From the NCBI GenBank assembly GCA_002362155.1, contig DETN01000046.1, positions 9,117 through 16,886 on the forward strand: a stretch of DNA of 7,770 nucleotides. The letters are read 5' to 3'. Shown here one piece after another: positions 1-5,414 of the stretch. Positions within the stretch are counted from its first letter, which is position 1. The number at the start of each line of letters is the position of its first letter. Both the position numbers and the translations under genes were made by a program. This DNA comes from Lachnospiraceae bacterium UBA3287 (GTDB lineage Bacteria > Bacillota > Clostridia > Lachnospirales > Lachnospiraceae). The notes under the pieces are model-generated. The model made no database searches. It was given only the letters and a program-made list of their open reading frames with translations, and was not told the origin of the DNA.

Positions 1-371
1 ACGGTACCCATCATGTCGGGTGTAGCGACAACTACGTCAAAGTCAAGCCAGCCTTCATTCTGGATCCTGGGCAGAAGCTCTGCGCCGCCGACATAGTCAG
101 CGCCTGCAGCCTGTGCTTCGTCGATCTTTGCGCCCTTTGCGAAAACCAGAACTCTGACGGTCTTGCCGGTGCCGGCAGGAAGGACAACGGCGCCACGGAT
201 CTGCTGATCGGCATGACGGCCGTCGCAGCTTGTGCGGATGTGGCACTCAACTGTCTCGTCGAACTTTGCGGATGCAGTTTTCTTTACCAGAGCGATTGCA
301 TCCACGGGCTCATACTGAGTAGTGCGGTCAACTAACTTTGCTACTTCCTGATATTTCTTTCCATGTTTCAT
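1..371 (-). CDS. rplA: 50S ribosomal protein L1 (3' part missing)
   Basis: L1 binds 23S rRNA at the mobile L1 stalk, helps release deacylated tRNA from the E site, and in many bacteria represses its own operon by binding the mRNA ahead of rplK. The visible 123 residues begin MKHGKKYQEV and contain the diagnostic HADQQIRGAVVLPAGTGK block (about residues 53-70), followed by VRVLVFAKG and GADYVGGAELL. Family members are usually about 230 residues, so nearly half is beyond the left edge. The start is set by AGGAGG at 380-385, 8 bases before the ATG. It is the last visible gene of the rpmG-secE-nusG-rplK-rplA operon, 28 bases after rplK, and is probably translated from the same mRNA. Nothing looks damaged. 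Identification is secure. Confidence 0.97.
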   Translation of the reverse strand, partial: MKHGKKYQEVAKLVDRTTQYEPVDAIALVKKTASAKFDETVECHIRTSCDGRHADQQIRGAVVLPAGTGKTVRVLVFAKGAKIDEAQAAGADYVGGAELLPRIQNEGWLDFDVVVATPDMMGT

Positions 372-399
372 ACGTATTTCCTCCTAAACAGCAACGGAC

Positions 400-825
400 T
401 TAGTCTACTACGGTGATGCCCATGCTTCTTGCTGTGCCGGCGATCATGCTCTCAGCGGCTTCGATGGAAGCTGCGTTCAGATCAGGCATCTTTGTCTCTG
501 CGATTTCGCGGACCTGAGCCTTGGTAACGGAACCGGCCTTGACCTTGTTGGGAGTACCGGAAGCCTTATCCAGGCCGGCTGCCTTCTTCAGCAGGACAGC
601 TGCAGGGGGAGTCTTTGTGATGAAACTGAAGCTTCTGTCGGAATAGACAGTGATGACAACGGGGATGATCAGATCGCCCTTGTCTGCGGTCTTTGCATTG
701 AACTGCTTGGTGAACTCAACGATGTTGACACCATGCTGGCCAAGTGCGGGACCTACCGGCGGAGCGGGTGTTGCCTTGCCGGCCTTAATCTGTAACTTGA
801 TGTAACCTGTAACTTTTTTAGCCAT
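400..825 (-). CDS. rplK: 50S ribosomal protein L11
   Basis: L11 forms the base of the GTPase-associated stalk on 23S rRNA with L10/L12, is needed for RelA-type stringent response sensing, and lies in the thiostrepton target. The 141-residue protein matches the usual family length. The N-terminal domain has the proline-rich PAPPVGPALGQHGVNI signature (about residues 20-35). The C-terminal RNA-binding domain has TKTPPAAVLLKKAAG and ends in KMPDLNA...GTARSMGI. The start at 825 (MAKKVTGY) is chosen over an in-frame ATG 48 bases upstream because AGGAGG at 831-836 sits 5 bases before it, and because the longer form would translate through the upstream hairpin and add a non-family leader. It lies 87 bases after nusG and 28 before rplA. 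That larger upstream gap holds the candidate L1-binding leader. Confidence 0.98.
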   Translation of the reverse strand: MAKKVTGYIKLQIKAGKATPAPPVGPALGQHGVNIVEFTKQFNAKTADKGDLIIPVVITVYSDRSFSFITKTPPAAVLLKKAAGLDKASGTPNKVKAGSVTKAQVREIAETKMPDLNAASIEAAESMIAGTARSMGITVVD

Positions 826-838
826 TTTTTCCTCCTTT

Positions 839-873
839 GTGGTGACAGTGCAGCGGCCAAAAGCTGCTCCCAC
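839..873 (-). promoter_or_regulatory. Candidate L1-binding autoregulatory leader hairpin of rplK-rplA
   Basis: In the minus-strand mRNA, GUGG (873-870) pairs with CCAC (842-839), and GCAGC (867-863) pairs with GCUGC (854-850) around an 8-base loop. The two helices are separated by a strongly asymmetric internal loop: GA on one side and ACUGUCA on the other. Two helices with an asymmetric internal loop directly before the rplK ribosome binding site is the known arrangement for L1-mediated feedback, in which L1 binding mimics its rRNA site and blocks L11/L1 translation. The hairpin ends two bases before the AGGAGG at 831-836, so stabilising it could hinder ribosome entry. The fold is read by eye; assignment to the L1 leader class rests on position and shape. 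Confidence 0.6.
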
Positions 874-912
874 TTTTCTATACCAAGAGACGATTCTCTT
901 AAGTATTCTTTC

Positions 913-1683
913 TTAGTTGGCCCTGCGGACCTCTGCGAAGCTGATCTCGACGGACGTTTCACGTCCGAACAGCTCAACATTGATGGTTGCTGACTGCTTG
1001 TTGTAGTTGATCTTCTGGACCACACCGACGGTGTCTTTCCAGACGCCTGCCACGACAGCGACCATGTCGCCGACCTCAAAGTCGACGGTGATGTTCTTGG
1101 GACGGATGCCCAGAGACTTCATTTCCGTCTCTGTCAGCGGAACGGGCTTGCTTCCCGGTCCTACGAATCCCGTAACACCTCTTGTGTTCCGTACCACATA
1201 CCAGGTGTCGTCGTTCATGATCATGTTGACCAGCACATAGCCGGGAAACATTTTCTTGGGAACGGCCTTCTTGACACCGTTCTTAACTTCGACCACATCC
1301 TGCATGGGGACCCGTACTTCAAAGATCTGATTTTCCAGATGGCGGTTCTCAATAGTCTTCTGAATATTGATCTTGACCTTGTTTTCGTATCCCGAGTAGG
1401 TATGGGCCACATACCACTTGGGTTCGTCCGTGATGGCGCTCTCGTCGAGCTGTTCCTCTTCACCGCCTGCCGCCTGGGCTGCAAGTGATTCGGCCACGGC
1501 CGCCTGATCGGCAGCGTCTGCATCAAAGACCTCACCCTGTTTCAGGACGCGTTCCGCTTCAGCCTTTTCGATATCGGCTGCCCTGCTGGAAAAATCAGGT
1601 CTCCTGATCTCACGGACACCGGGAAGAACGCCTCTTTTAAGACGGGCTCTGCCGGAACCGTTCTCTAAGTTCTTTTCTGCCAT
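913..1683 (-). CDS. nusG: Transcription termination/antitermination factor NusG, with long N-terminal extension
   Basis: NusG binds the RNA polymerase clamp, modulates pausing, and can link transcription to Rho or the ribosome. The conserved NGN domain starts at about residue 88 (KWYVAHTYSGYENKV) and runs through MFPGYVLV and VRNTRGVTGFVG to about 195. The C-terminal KOW domain (about 200-255) ends in the typical INVELFGRETSVEISFAEV. At 256 residues it is about 80 longer than many Firmicute homologues. The extra N-terminus is basic at first (residues 10-37, several Arg/Lys) and then acidic and alanine-rich (51-83). There is no other in-frame ATG before the NGN domain, and GAGG lies 7 bases ahead of this ATG, so the extension appears to be translated. 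It follows secE by 24 bases. Family identity is certain; the role of the extension is unknown. Confidence 0.96.
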   Translation of the reverse strand: MAEKNLENGSGRARLKRGVLPGVREIRRPDFSSRAADIEKAEAERVLKQGEVFDADAADQAAVAESLAAQAAGGEEEQLDESAITDEPKWYVAHTYSGYENKVKINIQKTIENRHLENQIFEVRVPMQDVVEVKNGVKKAVPKKMFPGYVLVNMIMNDDTWYVVRNTRGVTGFVGPGSKPVPLTETEMKSLGIRPKNITVDFEVGDMVAVVAGVWKDTVGVVQKINYNKQSATINVELFGRETSVEISFAEVRRAN

Positions 1684-1707
1684 TCATTTACCTCAACCGA
1701 TTCTGTC

Positions 1708-1926
1708 TCAGGCGCCGATCGATGTCAGCAGATTGATCAGGTTCTGGAAACCATAGTCCATAACAGCAATAATGGTACCAGCGATCACTGTCACGACAAC
1801 TACAGCGATCAGCTGCTTGATCAGTGCATCGCGATCCGGCCAGATGATCTTTCTGAACTCGGTCCTGACGCCCTTGAAGAAGCCAGCGATCACAGACCCG
1901 TTTTTCGCTTCCTTCTTATTGCTCAT
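1708..1926 (-). CDS. secE: Preprotein translocase subunit SecE
   Basis: SecE is the small essential clamp of the SecYEG channel in the cytoplasmic membrane. The 72-residue protein has the single-TM form usual in Gram-positive bacteria. A short polar N-terminus is followed by the conserved amphipathic surface helix GVRTEFRKIIWPDRDAL (about residues 19-35) with its invariant WP, and then one hydrophobic segment from about 38 to 56 (LIAVVVVTVIAGTIIAV). The ATG at 1926 is preceded by AAGGAG, which overlaps the rpmG stop codon (TAAGGAG), so translation of the two genes is probably coupled. NusG follows after 24 bases, the nearly universal secE-nusG pairing. No irregularity is seen. Confidence 0.97.
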   Translation of the reverse strand: MSNKKEAKNGSVIAGFFKGVRTEFRKIIWPDRDALIKQLIAVVVVTVIAGTIIAVMDYGFQNLINLLTSIGA

Positions 1927-1936
1927 GCGGTGCTCC

Positions 1937-2086
1937 TTACTTTGCCTCTTTATGTACGGTATGCTTTCTGCAGAATCTGCAGTACTTTTTCATTTCAACA
2001 CGTTCAGGATGAGCCTTCTTGTCCTTTGTCGTATTGTAGTTACGCTGCTTGCATTCGGTGCAGCTCAGTGTAATTCTTGTACGCAT
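1937..2086 (-). CDS. rpmG: 50S ribosomal protein L33, zinc-ribbon (C+) form
   Basis: L33 is a small protein of the large subunit near the E site. The 49-residue product begins MRTRITLSCTECKQRNY and ends HTVHKEAK. It has two CxxC pairs at Cys9/Cys12 and Cys36/Cys39, so it is the zinc-binding form rather than the cysteine-free paralogue that some bacteria make under zinc limitation. GGAGGT at 2092-2097 lies 5 bases before the ATG. As the first gene after the promoter at 2191-2219 it opens the rpmG-secE-nusG-rplK-rplA operon, and its stop codon overlaps the secE ribosome binding site. The leader is about 98 bases and contains small hairpins. Identification is secure from the cysteine spacing, size and neighbours. 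Confidence 0.96.
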   Translation of the reverse strand: MRTRITLSCTECKQRNYNTTKDKKAHPERVEMKKYCRFCRKHTVHKEAK

Positions 2087-2190
2087 TTTTTACCTCCGCT
2101 TCAGTTTAAGGCAGGCCTTTTCTGCTTTTCAGCACCCTGGGACAGGGATTTTTGAGCATAAAAAAAAGACCTGTGACAATCTCGGACTTT

Positions 2191-2219
2191 AGAATAGCAC
2201 ACTGCCTGCAGTCCGTCAA
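2191..2219 (-). promoter_or_regulatory. Sigma-A-type promoter of the rpmG-secE-nusG-rplK-rplA operon
   Basis: On the minus strand, the -35 element TTGACG (2219-2214) and the -10 element TATTCT (2196-2191) are separated by exactly 17 bases, with a TGC extended -10 immediately before the -10 hexamer. Transcription should start near 2184, giving a leader of about 98 bases before rpmG. The near-consensus elements fit a highly expressed ribosomal protein operon. The spacer is one arm of the inverted repeat at 2200-2248. Confidence 0.8.
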
Positions 2220-2248
2220 TCTCTTTTTTTCGGACTTTGCAGGCAGTG
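2200..2248. repeat. 16-bp inverted repeat overlapping the rpmG operon promoter
   Basis: The left arm (2200-2215, CACTGCCTGCAGTCCG) is complementary to the right arm (2231-2248) with a single 2-base bulge (TT, 2236-2237) and a 15-base loop. The left arm fills nearly the whole -35/-10 spacer of the rpmG promoter. On the minus strand it lies about 80 bases after the glf stop and is the strongest hairpin there, so it may end glf transcripts. However, the sequence after it (TGCTATTCT) is only moderately U-rich, unlike a textbook intrinsic terminator. It could instead be an operator. No other clear terminator follows glf. Confidence 0.75.
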
Positions 2249-2328
2249 CCTTCACATCTCTTCCGGCCGTCTTCAGGCGCCCGGAAGGGCATTTTGTTTC
2301 TTCTTATTAATAAGCAGCTGTTTCCGCC

Positions 2329-3474
2329 TTATTTAAGCTCGGCGGCCGCGCAGTTCAGGGCCTGGCGGATGACCTTGTCCATGTCGAAGTAGCGGTAGAG
2401 GCCAAGCCTGCCGCCGAAGATCACGTTCTTCTTTTCGTCGGCCAGGGCTTTGTACCTGGCATAGACGGCGTCGTTCTTCTCGTTGTTGACCGGATAGTAG
2501 GGCTCCATGCCGCTTGTCCAGGTCTGGGGATATTCCCTGGTAATGATGGTGCCGGAGACGGGCTCTCCCGTCTCGGAGTCTTTGCCGAACTCAAACCACT
2601 TATGCTCGATGATCCTGGTGAAGGGGACCTGCCGCTCGGTGTAGTTGACCACGGCATTGCCCTGGAAGTTGTCTTCCTCAGGAAGGATCTCTGTCTCAAA
2701 GCGCAGGGACCTGTACTCCAGAGGGCCGAAGCACTCGTCGAAATACTCGTCGATCAGACCGGTATAAAGGACCCTGCCGAAGGTATCCTCTCCCATGCGG
2801 AACATACCCTTCTCTTCCGTGACTTCCTTCTTGAAGTCTGTACTCAGCCTGACGGGGATACCCTCCAGGATCTTTTCCACCATGGCCGTATAGCCGCCGG
2901 TAGGAATACCCTGATAGGGATCGTTGAAATAGTTGTTGTCAAAGGTAAAGCGCATGGGAAGCCTTCTTATAATAAAAGCGGGAAGCTCTGTGCAGTCCCT
3001 GCCCCACTGCTTTTCGGTGTAGCCCTTGACCAGCTTTTCGTAAACGTCGCGGCCTGCCAGCGAAAGGGCCTGCTCTTCAAGGTTCTTCGGCTCGTCCACC
3101 TTTGCCTCGGCCACCTGTCTGTCAATGATGGCTTTTGCCTCTGCAGGAGTCTGGATATTCCACATCCTGCTGAAGGTATTCATATTAAAGGGAAGGTTGT
3201 AGAGTTCCTTTCCGTATCTGGCCACAGGGCAGTTGATATAGTGGTTGAACTCCGCGAACTGTCTGACATAATCCCAGACCTCTTTGTCGGAGGTATGGAA
3301 GATATGGGCGCCGTAGCGGTGCACCTGAATGCCGTTCACCTTTTCTGTATAGATATTGCCGGCGATGTGGTCTCTTCTGTCGATCACAAGACTGGTCCTG
3401 CCGGCCTGTTTCATTTCCCTGGCAAAAACCGCGCCGAAAAGGCCGGCGCCAACGATCAGATAATCATAATGCAT
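2329..3474 (-). CDS. glf: UDP-galactopyranose mutase
   Basis: This cytosolic flavoenzyme converts UDP-galactopyranose to UDP-galactofuranose, the donor for galactofuranose in surface polysaccharides. The 381 residues fit the family length. The N-terminal FAD-binding fold has GAGLFGAVFA (about residues 8-17) and a DRRDHIAGN block. Further family signatures are YGAHIFHTS, GYTEKQWGRD, RLPMRFTFDNNYFNDPYQGIP, TGLIDEYFD, YRSLRFE, YPVNNEKN and, near the C-terminus, FGGRLGLYRYFDMDKVI. The start at 3474 (MHYDYLIVGAG) is preferred over an ATG 162 bases upstream because the Rossmann motif then sits at the normal N-terminal position and a GGAG (3480-3483) lies 5 bases ahead. No glycosyltransferase or polysaccharide genes are adjacent. 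It lies 106 bases downstream of the XRE-like gene and may share its transcript. Confidence 0.96.
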   Translation of the reverse strand: MHYDYLIVGAGLFGAVFAREMKQAGRTSLVIDRRDHIAGNIYTEKVNGIQVHRYGAHIFHTSDKEVWDYVRQFAEFNHYINCPVARYGKELYNLPFNMNTFSRMWNIQTPAEAKAIIDRQVAEAKVDEPKNLEEQALSLAGRDVYEKLVKGYTEKQWGRDCTELPAFIIRRLPMRFTFDNNYFNDPYQGIPTGGYTAMVEKILEGIPVRLSTDFKKEVTEEKGMFRMGEDTFGRVLYTGLIDEYFDECFGPLEYRSLRFETEILPEEDNFQGNAVVNYTERQVPFTRIIEHKWFEFGKDSETGEPVSGTIITREYPQTWTSGMEPYYPVNNEKNDAVYARYKALADEKKNVIFGGRLGLYRYFDMDKVIRQALNCAAAELK

Positions 3475-3488
3475 ACTGTCTCCGTTCC

Positions 3489-3547
3489 GAAGCGTCCAGG
3501 CTTCATTGCTCACGCCTGCAGGAGGTGTGCAGACTGACGGACGCTTC
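3489..3547 (-). promoter_or_regulatory. Structured leader element before glf
   Basis: A perfect 9-bp inverted repeat, GAAGCGTCC (3489-3497) with GGACGCTTC (3539-3547), closes a 41-base interior. That interior can form either CUGCA/UGCAG around a CACCUCC loop or CAGGC/GCCUG around a 12-base loop. The two inner hairpins share bases and are therefore mutually exclusive. The outer stem ends 5 bases before the glf ribosome binding site (3480-3483). This shape suggests an RNA element controlling glf. It matches no class I recognise, and a chance fold cannot be excluded by eye. Confidence 0.45.
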
Positions 3548-3580
3548 TTCCCTGGCACAGTCTGATTCCTGCCGGTATGT

Positions 3581-3952
3581 TCAGATAAGATCCTCTTCGT
3601 CGGGATCTTCCATAGTATAAGCAGGGATCTGGGCATAGTCGTCCATATATTCCAGGACCTTTCTGCGCCCCGCCCTGTTCAGCTTATTATATTTCTCCAT
3701 GACCTTCCGGGTAATGATCTGCCCGGACAGACCATCGCTTTCTTCCAGAGGAGAAAAATCCACCGGATTCAGCTCCAGTGCTTCACACATACGGATCACC
3801 GTGGAATAAGCCATTCCTTCGATGCCCCGCTCCAGAGCCGTTACAAGGGTACTGTAGGGGATATCCATAACGCCTGCGAACTGACGCACGCTTCTGTACC
3901 TCTGAAGTATAACAGCCTTCAATACCAGTGTCTTGTTCTTTCCCGATTCCAT
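3581..3952 (-). CDS. Small XRE/Cro-CI-like helix-turn-helix protein
   Basis: The 123-residue protein is probably a DNA-binding regulator. Residues about 10-66 read as a Cro/CI-type five-helix domain: FAGVMDIPYSTLVTALERG fits the helix-turn-helix proper, and TVIRMCEALELNPVDF fits the typical closing helix. Residues about 80-107 (KVMEKYNKLNRAGRRKVLEYMDDYA) form a charged helix found after the HTH in many Clostridial XRE proteins and may mediate dimerisation. The tail is acidic (EDPDEEDLI). GAGGAGG lies about 8 bases before the ATG, and a promoter with a consensus TATAAT lies upstream. Glf follows after 106 bases. The regulated genes are unknown; control of itself and glf is a guess from position. 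Confidence 0.85.
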   Translation of the reverse strand: MESGKNKTLVLKAVILQRYRSVRQFAGVMDIPYSTLVTALERGIEGMAYSTVIRMCEALELNPVDFSPLEESDGLSGQIITRKVMEKYNKLNRAGRRKVLEYMDDYAQIPAYTMEDPDEEDLI

Positions 3953-4026
3953 TCCTGAAACCTCCTCTTATTGTCTGATGATTAGTTATGTTCAGTCTCA
4001 GGTATCCCTGTCCCGAATCACTTTAC

Positions 4027-4035
4027 ATTATAGCA
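4027..4035 (-). promoter_or_regulatory. Extended -10 promoter of the XRE-like gene
   Basis: The minus strand reads TGC-TATAAT (4035-4027), a consensus extended -10. No good -35 hexamer sits 16-18 bases upstream (about 4050-4055 is T-rich, CATTTT-like), which extended -10 promoters tolerate. The start site would be near 4020, with a leader of about 68 bases before the ATG at 3952. An inverted repeat TACAG-N6-CTGTA at 4064-4079 lies just upstream and could be an operator. Confidence 0.7.
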
Positions 4036-4063
4036 TAAAATGTTCGGTAAAAATGCATATTTG

Positions 4064-4079
4064 TACAGTTTTTTCTGTA
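4064..4079. repeat. Small inverted repeat TACAG-N6-CTGTA
   Basis: Five-base arms (4064-4068 and 4075-4079) flank six T residues on the plus strand. It lies 5 bases beyond the histidine kinase stop codon and upstream of the XRE-like gene's promoter. It is not followed by a U-run on the minus strand, so it is a poor terminator. It may be an operator or chance. Confidence 0.35.
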
Positions 4080-4084
4080 TCTTC

Positions 4085-5380
4085 TTAAATTCTGAACGTA
4101 AATTCAATTATGTTTTCTCCCGCTGCGCGGGCGGACAGGTCCGCATGGTTGGCCCGGGCGATGGCTGCGGCCGCAGAAAGTCCGATTCCGTATCCTCCTT
4201 TCTTCCTGGACCTGTCTTCCCTGTAAAATCTCTCGAAGAGACGGGAAGGATCCCCGGGCATCTGGTCCGGCGTACAGGTATTGGACTGACGCACGGTCAC
4301 GTAACGGCTGTCCTTTTCCAGGCGGATGGTTATCCTGCCCCCTTCCGGGGTATATTTCAGCGCATTGTCAAAAAGGATCGAAAAGAGCTGGATCAGGGAA
4401 TCCCTGCTGCCGGTAACGGCAGCACTCTCTCCCGGATCGAACTCCACCTGCAGCCTGCGGTTTTCCGCCGGGTCGGCAAAGGGCTTCCAGGCTTCCCCAA
4501 GGGCCTGGGAAAGATCGAAGGGTTCCAGGACCAGCTGCAGGCCGGTCTCGTCCATTTTCGAAAGGGTCAGGAGATTCTGCATCAGGCCCGATAGTCTGAC
4601 GGTCTGGGACCGGATGTTCCTGGTCCACTTGCTCTCCCCCTGAAAGAGCTCCAGGGCGTCGGTATTGGCCTGGATGATGGCCAGGGGGGTCTTGATCTCG
4701 TGTCCCGCGTTGGTGACGAATTCCTTCTGCCTCTGTATATTTTCCGCCACAGGGCGGATCATGTAGTGGGAAAGAAGGCGCACCGGCAGTATCATGGCCG
4801 CCCAGCAGATCAGGGCGATCAGGACAGAGATCAGGAGAAAGGACATGGCAGATCCCGCCATATCCGAAATATCCAGCAGCACCAGAAGGGTCCCTGACGT
4901 CTCCTCTTCAGGAAAGTCCCCGGGCTTTTCCCTGTCTTCAAAAGGCCTCTGCTCCGGCATGCGGGAAAGATCCTCCCTGCGGTAGAGGTAGCTGCCTATT
5001 TTCCCCTCCTCTTCTTCCATGGCCAGGGCCTGAAGGGCCAGGGCCGAGGCCTCTTCCTCCTCCAGCTCAAAGATATGGGAAAGGTCAGTGCGGGAAACAT
5101 TCCCGTCCTCATCCAGATAGATAAGGGCGTAGGAGCTTCTCCGCTGCATGGCCCTCTGGTCAAAAAAATTTCCGAAGCGGTTTTCCTTTCTCCCGCCGTC
5201 TTCGTCCTCTTCCTGCATGATCCTTCCCCGGTCCCTGCACAGCATCTGCAGGAGCTGCCTGCGGCCGTTTGCCGTCACCGCATAGTTGAGGATATTGATG
5301 GCGGCGATCAGGACCGTCAGCAGGATGGTCACGGCCAGCATGGCCGTCATTATGAATTTATTCTGAAGCTTTCTGACCAT
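4085..5380 (-). CDS. Membrane sensor histidine kinase
   Basis: This two-component sensor probably phosphorylates the response regulator encoded 34 bases upstream. The 431-residue protein has a first membrane helix at about 9-35, an extracytoplasmic region at about 37-175 rich in Glu/Asp, and a second helix at about 179-200. The HisKA domain carries FVTNAGHEIKTPLAII with the phospho-accepting His227. The HATPase_c domain has the N box (FSILFDNALKYTPEGG, Asn339), the F box LFERFYR and the G2 box GGYGIGLS (395-402). The usual DxGxG G1 box is replaced by QSNTCTPDQ (365-373). The same looseness occurs in related Lachnospiraceae kinases, so the protein is probably active. There is no HAMP or PAS domain that I can recognise. 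GAGG lies 4 bases before the ATG. The ligand is unknown; the lipoprotein in the same operon is a candidate partner. Confidence 0.94.
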   Translation of the reverse strand: MVRKLQNKFIMTAMLAVTILLTVLIAAINILNYAVTANGRRQLLQMLCRDRGRIMQEEDEDGGRKENRFGNFFDQRAMQRRSSYALIYLDEDGNVSRTDLSHIFELEEEEASALALQALAMEEEEGKIGSYLYRREDLSRMPEQRPFEDREKPGDFPEEETSGTLLVLLDISDMAGSAMSFLLISVLIALICWAAMILPVRLLSHYMIRPVAENIQRQKEFVTNAGHEIKTPLAIIQANTDALELFQGESKWTRNIRSQTVRLSGLMQNLLTLSKMDETGLQLVLEPFDLSQALGEAWKPFADPAENRRLQVEFDPGESAAVTGSRDSLIQLFSILFDNALKYTPEGGRITIRLEKDSRYVTVRQSNTCTPDQMPGDPSRLFERFYREDRSRKKGGYGIGLSAAAAIARANHADLSARAAGENIIEFTFRI

Positions 5381-5414
5381 GGCGCCTCTTTCTTACGGTA
5401 AGTCCCCGCAGTGT

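Noticed and set aside
826..873. Longer rplK start 48 bases upstream
   Set aside because: It would add 16 non-family residues and translate through the L1-type hairpin. The AGGAGG is positioned for the ATG at 825.
871..905. Internal promoter between nusG and rplK (TATAGA on the minus strand)
   Set aside because: The -10-like sequence has no acceptable -35 at 16-18 bases and no extended -10. Too weak to list.
2255..2328. Intrinsic terminator directly after glf
   Set aside because: Short stems (CTTCCG/CGGAAG at 2260-2287 and GCCC/GGGC) are present but none is followed by a U-tract in the minus-strand transcript.
2602..3537. Plus-strand open frame of 311 codons antisense to glf
   Set aside because: It mirrors the well-supported glf gene and shows no family features. 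It is a product of base composition.
3475..3636. Longer glf start 162 bases upstream
   Set aside because: It overlaps the end of the XRE-like gene and puts 54 unrelated residues before the FAD-binding motif, which normally begins near the N-terminus.
4036..4084. Terminator after the histidine kinase gene
   Set aside because: Only a 5-bp stem (4064-4079) is present and it has no following U-run on the minus strand. How the operon ends is not visible.
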